Below, piece by piece: positions 59,851 through 64,000 of a stretch of 64,000 nucleotides of DNA. Within the stretch, counting starts at the first letter, position 1. Each line of letters starts with the position of its first letter. The notes below the pieces were generated by a model. The model was not told the origin of the DNA. It did not search any database and worked only from the letters and a program-made list of their open reading frames with translations. A program made the position numbers and the translations under genes. Origin of the DNA: Casuarina equisetifolia (Eukaryota; Streptophyta; Magnoliopsida; Fagales; Casuarinaceae); the NCBI GenBank assembly GCA_028551475.1, contig CM052355.1, positions 14,529,543-14,593,542 on the forward strand. The letters are read 5' to 3'.

Positions 59851-62050
59851 TTATCATGTTTAATTCACACCTTTCCTTTGCTGGGAGATTAGCGTGGATC
59901 ATGCAGTAAATGCAAACAATAATTACAATTGAACGCTGAGGCTTTATATGGTGTGAGCAAAGCTATCCTCAAGTCTACAAAGATAATAATTTATTAATTA
60001 TTTGGGACTTTCATACACCTAATAATAACTAGGAAAATTTTACTTTCTAGTGATTATCTTTCTATAGTTCTTATGACAGTTTCTCAAAGGACATAAGATA
60101 TATAAATATTTTTGAAGTCTTATACAAGTTGAGATAAAATATTATCATCATGTCAAATTACCATTTTGCCCTTTCTCATAATTTTGGTTAAACAACTAAC
60201 GCCTTTCTTATTCTGCGGCTCACCTTCAGGTAATGAATGTTAATTCACTCTCTCAGCAAAGTGTATAACTCAACATGAAAAATGAAAGCAGGCGACGAGG
60301 AGGAATCCTTCAAGTATACGACTGAAAGTGTTATTAGGTTTTCGGAGAAAGACGAAGACAAGAAGCTAGATGGGGTCATGGTCTAAGCTTCCACAGGAGT
60401 CGACACTTTCTGTGCAATGGTTGGATTTTAGCTTTCATACCTTTGGTTTGAATTACCTTTTTCTTCTCTTTCCTTTTTTTAACAACTTTGGGTTGAGAAA
60501 GTAAAAGGTCAGAGATGCTAAAATCAAAGAAATGGTCCGATAACTACTTAGGAAACTTCAAGAGACTTCTTGAAAAAGCTCTTTCATTTAGAGACGTTAT
60601 ATAGACCTGTCCATTCAAGTTGGAAAACTTTGTACTCCGTCTGTCGAAAGCATATATTGTGTGGTTCGCCATGCAGTTTCCTGAGCATATTCTGGAAGTA
60701 ATAAGCTATTTTCTTCACAAACTATGCAGTCTATGTTGGCTTGTTCAAGGTCGTGCCCACGAAAGTAATGCTAGAGGAGCACAAAAGCATGTTCTTTTGA
60801 CTGGTGGAATTTAAGTTTTAGAATACAAGTAAAGAAAACAATAGAGAAATGTTAACTTTATGTTACAGAATCACAGAGGATTGAATTGACACAGTTAACC
60901 TTCCTCTAAAAATTGCTAAAGGAAAATTTAGTTAGAGGATAAAATTCAAAAACCAAATGACTAGAAGAAGAGAGAATGAAGATGGAAGAGCAACTCAAAA
61001 ATTTCAAATTCAAGCTAAGCCCTATGGCTACACGAGAGTTGCTGAGTGGACTGCTTTTTCGTCTTTCAATATGTTCTTTCTTGGTTTTTCGTGCATGAGA
61101 ACATTGGTGTTTGTAGAAAGATAATATAATAAGAAGTTCATTTTCTCTCTAAAACTAATTTATAATGTGTATTTTCAATTTCAAAAAGTCTTTTTAAGTG
61201 AAATTTAAGTATTGGAAGACACTTTTTACATTATATTTAACACACCCTTTTCAGTTAGAATAGGTTGCAAGTTTTGTCATAAGAGTAGTATATTCCATTT
61301 TGTACCTAAGGGTGTCACCTTTTGAATTAAGATTTTTTTTTTCTAATTAAGAAGTTTATTTATTTTTCCTTAAATTTTTTTTTAAGGAAGGAGCATGTAT
61401 TTCAATTTTATCAACAAGAAAAGAAAACTCTTAACTAGCATTTATATAATATAAGATGCTTTTTATAACATTCTTCATGCAACAATACGAGTTCTGAGTT
61501 TTTCTAATAATTTTTTCCATACAAAAAAAAAGAAAAGAAATGAAGGTGCTGAGAAGATCTAGTGAAAGAAACAATTGAGTGACAATTAGAGATTAGAAGA
61601 AGAATAATTGGCCAAAGATAGAGAACATTAAAGTAAAAAGAATAACGGGGTTAATGTGTGGCTCATTGACGGTAAACTAAAACAAGAGATATACCAAGCT
61701 ATAGAATGATTGGAAGCAAGAAAGCAAATACTAAATTAGTGAAAAGGTTAATAGATAAAGCAAATTAAGAGAAGAGCCAACATAGAAGAAAAAAGAACAC
61801 AGAAAAATGCTCAAATGGGCATTTTCTTATATTTATTGATATGGTTTCTTTACTATTTCATATGAGAGCACCACTATGTTGAAATTGCTAATGATACATA
61901 ACAACATAAAAAATGAAATCAAACTTTATTAGCGGAGAAAATCATGGAGACAATCTCATTGGTGTTCCATTTGATCAATGTAGTCACCTTAAAGAAACCC
62001 CATGAATCTATCCACTGAACAATTGGCAATACTATAACACATCCAAACAT
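59851..62050. other. Intergenic region between the convergent pectinesterase and UGT genes
   Basis: The stretch is AT-rich and mostly featureless, with poly(A)/poly(T) runs near 61.33 and 61.53 kb. One short exon-like frame lies at 60292-60387. A 64-codon frame at 60620-60814 shows no family features. Confidence 0.5.
60292..60387 (+). pseudogene. Possible orphan terminal exon
   Basis: After an acceptor-like AAGCAG the frame reads GDEEESFKYTTESVIRFSE and continues DEDKKLDGVMV to a stop. The composition and acidic/basic pattern look like real protein, yet no upstream exon is visible. It may be the last exon of a lost gene or chance. I do not recognise the family. Confidence 0.2.
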
Positions 62051-62053
62051 ATG

Positions 62054-62059
62054 TTTATT
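62054..62059 (-). terminator. Poly(A) signal of the UGT gene
   Basis: TTTATT on the plus strand reads AATAAA on the UGT strand, about 17-22 bases after its stop codon. That is very close to the coding end, so other downstream signals may also be used. Confidence 0.4.
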
Positions 62060-62075
62060 TAAAAGATTCTTGATC

Positions 62076-63569
62076 TTAGGCCTTGGCTTGGTTGGCTTGT
62101 TTTGTCACATCTTCGATCAAGAATGACATGTTTAATTGAGAAGATCCTCCTTTCTCCAGTGCCTTTTTCGCCATCTCTCCAAGTTCTCTTGCTTTCTTTC
62201 TTCTCTTTTCGCCTTCTTCTCCCCCATCCATGAGCATGCTTATTGCATTCTCTACTTCCTCCTTCTTCACCAGCACCCCAACTTTCTCTTCATCCCCCCA
62301 CCTGACAGGAATCTCGACGCCCACCCGAATTCCAACCTTCAGAATTTCGATGACTAGTTTTTCATTCAAAAACTGCTCGGAAAAGAGAGGCCAGGTTATC
62401 ATTGGCACCCCAGAGCACACACTTTCAAGCGTTGAGTTCCATCCACAGTGGGTGATGAACCCTCCAATGGCTGGATGGGACAGAATCAGAACCTGAGGAG
62501 CCCATCCCTTGATCAAGAGTCCCCTTCCTTTGATCCTTTCTTCAAATCTTTCCTTCAACAACCACTCCTCCAACTCTGAATATCTTCCTCCTGTTTTGAC
62601 CACCCAAATGAATGGTCGATTTGAAGCCTCCAGGCCAAGCCCGAGCTCTATCAATTGTGAGGGAACCAGGCGGCACAGGCTACCTAGACAAGCATAAACA
62701 ACTGACCTTGGTTTCATTGAGTCAAGCCATTCCATGCAAGATCTCTCGTCAATGGAGGCCTTGTTGCCTCTTGCAAGCTTGTCCAAAGTCTCCTTGTTAC
62801 GTAACGAAACTGGTCCGATGCACCAAACCTTCTTCTGAATAGCCTTCTCGTACTCCTCAATGTACGCTCCCTCCAATTCAGTGAAGCTATTCACTACAAC
62901 CCCATAGGCGTTGGATTCGGCCTCCTGCACCTTGTTTCGGAATTCATCGAAGTTGGGGAGGGTAAAAAATGTTCCTGGAAGCTGGGCTCTTGTTATCTCA
63001 ACCCTCTGGGGCAGTCCAGGGATCACAAAGGGCTGAGAGTCAGAAGTAACAGAATGGTGAGCGTTGTAAAGCTTAATGTTATGGGAGCTTAGAAGTGAAA
63101 AACAGCCCATCCCGTGAAAAACAACTCTCGGAATGTTGAACTTTTGAGCTGTGTTGGACGTCCAAGGGAGGTACTTGTCAGATATTATGCAAGTTGGCGG
63201 AGGCGTTTCTTTCTCGAGGTGTTTTTCTAGTGGCTCTTGGAGCATACTAAGAGCTTTGTAGAACTTTCCTAGCAGGTCTTTTGAAGGAAGGATGTCAAGG
63301 TTCTCCGACCCCGCAGGCAATCCCACTTCTTGACATGGAAATTCGAGTTGTACAAGCCGAAACGTAATCCCAGACTGTCTTGCTTGTTGCAGAGCTCCTT
63401 CAAATCTTGACGCATTATAGCGGGTCGTCACCAAGCTCACAATAACGCCGCGCTCTGCAAATAATCCGATCATGTCTATCATGGGGATCATGTGGCCTTG
63501 GGCCAAGAGTGGTATCAAGACAAAGTGAGGCTGACTGGTTGCAGAAGCCATTAGAGAAGAATCTTTCAC
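62076..63569 (-). CDS. UDP-glycosyltransferase, UGT73 family (UGT73C-like)
   Basis: Plant UGT73 enzymes transfer glucose from UDP-glucose to small molecules; UGT73C members act on brassinosteroids, cytokinins, flavonoids and triterpenoids. The gene is intronless, 497 residues, a normal length. The catalytic His26 lies in AQGHMIPM, and D131 (CIISDKYLPW) is the expected partner Asp. The 44-residue PSPG box spans about 356-399, starting WAPQVLILSHPAIGGFITHC and ending SEQ; a final Gln usually goes with glucose. The stretches FHGMGCFSLL, GLGLEASNRPFIWV and VPMITWPLFSEQFLNEKLV are UGT73-like. The second ATG (MASATSQ) is six codons downstream. A TATA-like box lies about 55 bases upstream and an AATAAA just downstream. 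The acceptor substrate cannot be predicted. Confidence 0.93.
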   Translation of the reverse strand: MKDSSLMASATSQPHFVLIPLLAQGHMIPMIDMIGLFAERGVIVSLVTTRYNASRFEGALQQARQSGITFRLVQLEFPCQEVGLPAGSENLDILPSKDLLGKFYKALSMLQEPLEKHLEKETPPPTCIISDKYLPWTSNTAQKFNIPRVVFHGMGCFSLLSSHNIKLYNAHHSVTSDSQPFVIPGLPQRVEITRAQLPGTFFTLPNFDEFRNKVQEAESNAYGVVVNSFTELEGAYIEEYEKAIQKKVWCIGPVSLRNKETLDKLARGNKASIDERSCMEWLDSMKPRSVVYACLGSLCRLVPSQLIELGLGLEASNRPFIWVVKTGGRYSELEEWLLKERFEERIKGRGLLIKGWAPQVLILSHPAIGGFITHCGWNSTLESVCSGVPMITWPLFSEQFLNEKLVIEILKVGIRVGVEIPVRWGDEEKVGVLVKKEEVENAISMLMDGGEEGEKRRKKARELGEMAKKALEKGGSSQLNMSFLIEDVTKQANQAKA

Positions 63570-63621
63570 GCTAAAGGGTTGGAATAACAGGTGTGGATGG
63601 ATCCTCCTTTAGTCACCAAAC

Positions 63622-63630
63622 TATTTATAA
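63622..63630 (-). promoter_or_regulatory. TATA box of the UGT gene
   Basis: On the gene strand the bases read TTATAAATAG about 55 bases upstream of the start codon. This predicts a short 5' leader. Confidence 0.55.
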
Positions 63631-64000
63631 TGCATGCTATGGCGCATTAGGCGACTATTGGTTTGATGACCTTGACTTTGAAGAACTGTACAATTATAGG
63701 TAAGCAAATTCAAGGAAGATAGCTTTTAGTTCATCGTCTTGACTGGGCCAAGGTAGTCATTGTAAATGCGTGATTATGATGTTTTTATATTAAACTGCAG
63801 ATCACATGCTTCCAACCCGGAAGGCACGTTACTTTTTGGCACTTTTTGGACTAAGCAGATTCATACAAAAGCTCAAGTCTGTCTTTCCGCTGAATTGGGA
63901 ACGAAGAATCGATCGAGATTAACCAAATCGTGTTTCTTACTTCAGTGCTAATTGCAGATTCATTAATGGACTGCTAATGGGGGTAAAGTACATAAACAAA
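63631..64000. other. UGT upstream flank at the window edge
   Basis: These 370 bases probably belong to the UGT promoter region. I see no further gene; the 61-codon frame at 63766-63951 has no recognisable feature. Confidence 0.5.

Overview
The window is nuclear DNA from a flowering plant, most likely a eudicot. Genes carry GT-AG introns, CT/GA-rich 5' leaders and AATAAA-type 3' signals, and they lie in AT-rich spacers with microsatellites and degraded repeats. Every confident gene belongs to a plant family. I cannot name the species. Intron-exon models were built by hand from splice motifs, reading-frame continuity and remembered family sequences. No search or transcript data were used.

Layout. 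1-3.2 kb: PLATZ zinc-binding transcription factor (+). 7.1-8.3 kb: membrane RING-H2 (ATL-type) ubiquitin ligase (-). 9.5-11.2 kb: intronless plastid NCS1 nucleobase transporter (+). 11.3-19 kb: no gene seen; it begins with a degenerate tandem array of higher-order units. 19.4-21.0 kb: 2-oxoglutarate/Fe(II) dioxygenase (+). 24.5-28.5 kb: CYP97C1, the carotenoid epsilon-ring hydroxylase (+). 29.4-31.1 kb: NANMT-type methyltransferase (+). 33.3-41.8 kb: NT-C2 plus long coiled-coil protein (+), followed by decayed tandem copies of its own 3' end. 47.9-55.4 kb: 20-coding-exon PHD-finger/acetyltransferase protein related to IDM1 (+). 56.8-59.4 kb: pectin methylesterase without an inhibitor domain (+). 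62.1-63.6 kb: UGT73-type glycosyltransferase (-).

How the genes fit together. From 19 kb onward the gene content resembles, from memory, two Arabidopsis regions. One is At2g36690-At2g36800 (dioxygenase, pectinesterases, PHD/acetyltransferase, UGT73C genes). The other is At3g53130-At3g53160 (LUT1/CYP97C1, nicotinate N-methyltransferase, UGT73 genes). The window may therefore show an ancestral gene order later divided between two duplicated Arabidopsis segments. The dioxygenase-P450-methyltransferase-UGT run looks like a metabolic gene cluster, but most members are conserved single-purpose genes, so old synteny explains it better.

The most unusual structures are: (1) three consecutive phase-matched exons in the PHD gene encoding related Ser/Lys-rich modules; (2) tandem decayed copies of the last exon and 3' UTR of the coiled-coil gene; (3) the higher-order AT-rich array at 11.3-13.35 kb; (4) an exact-period 36-bp repeat upstream, and a 222-bp duplication downstream, of the pectinesterase; and (5) a methyltransferase whose usual catalytic His-Asp is Thr-Thr. 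I found no rRNA gene, intact tRNA gene, CRISPR array, viral gene or intact transposon.
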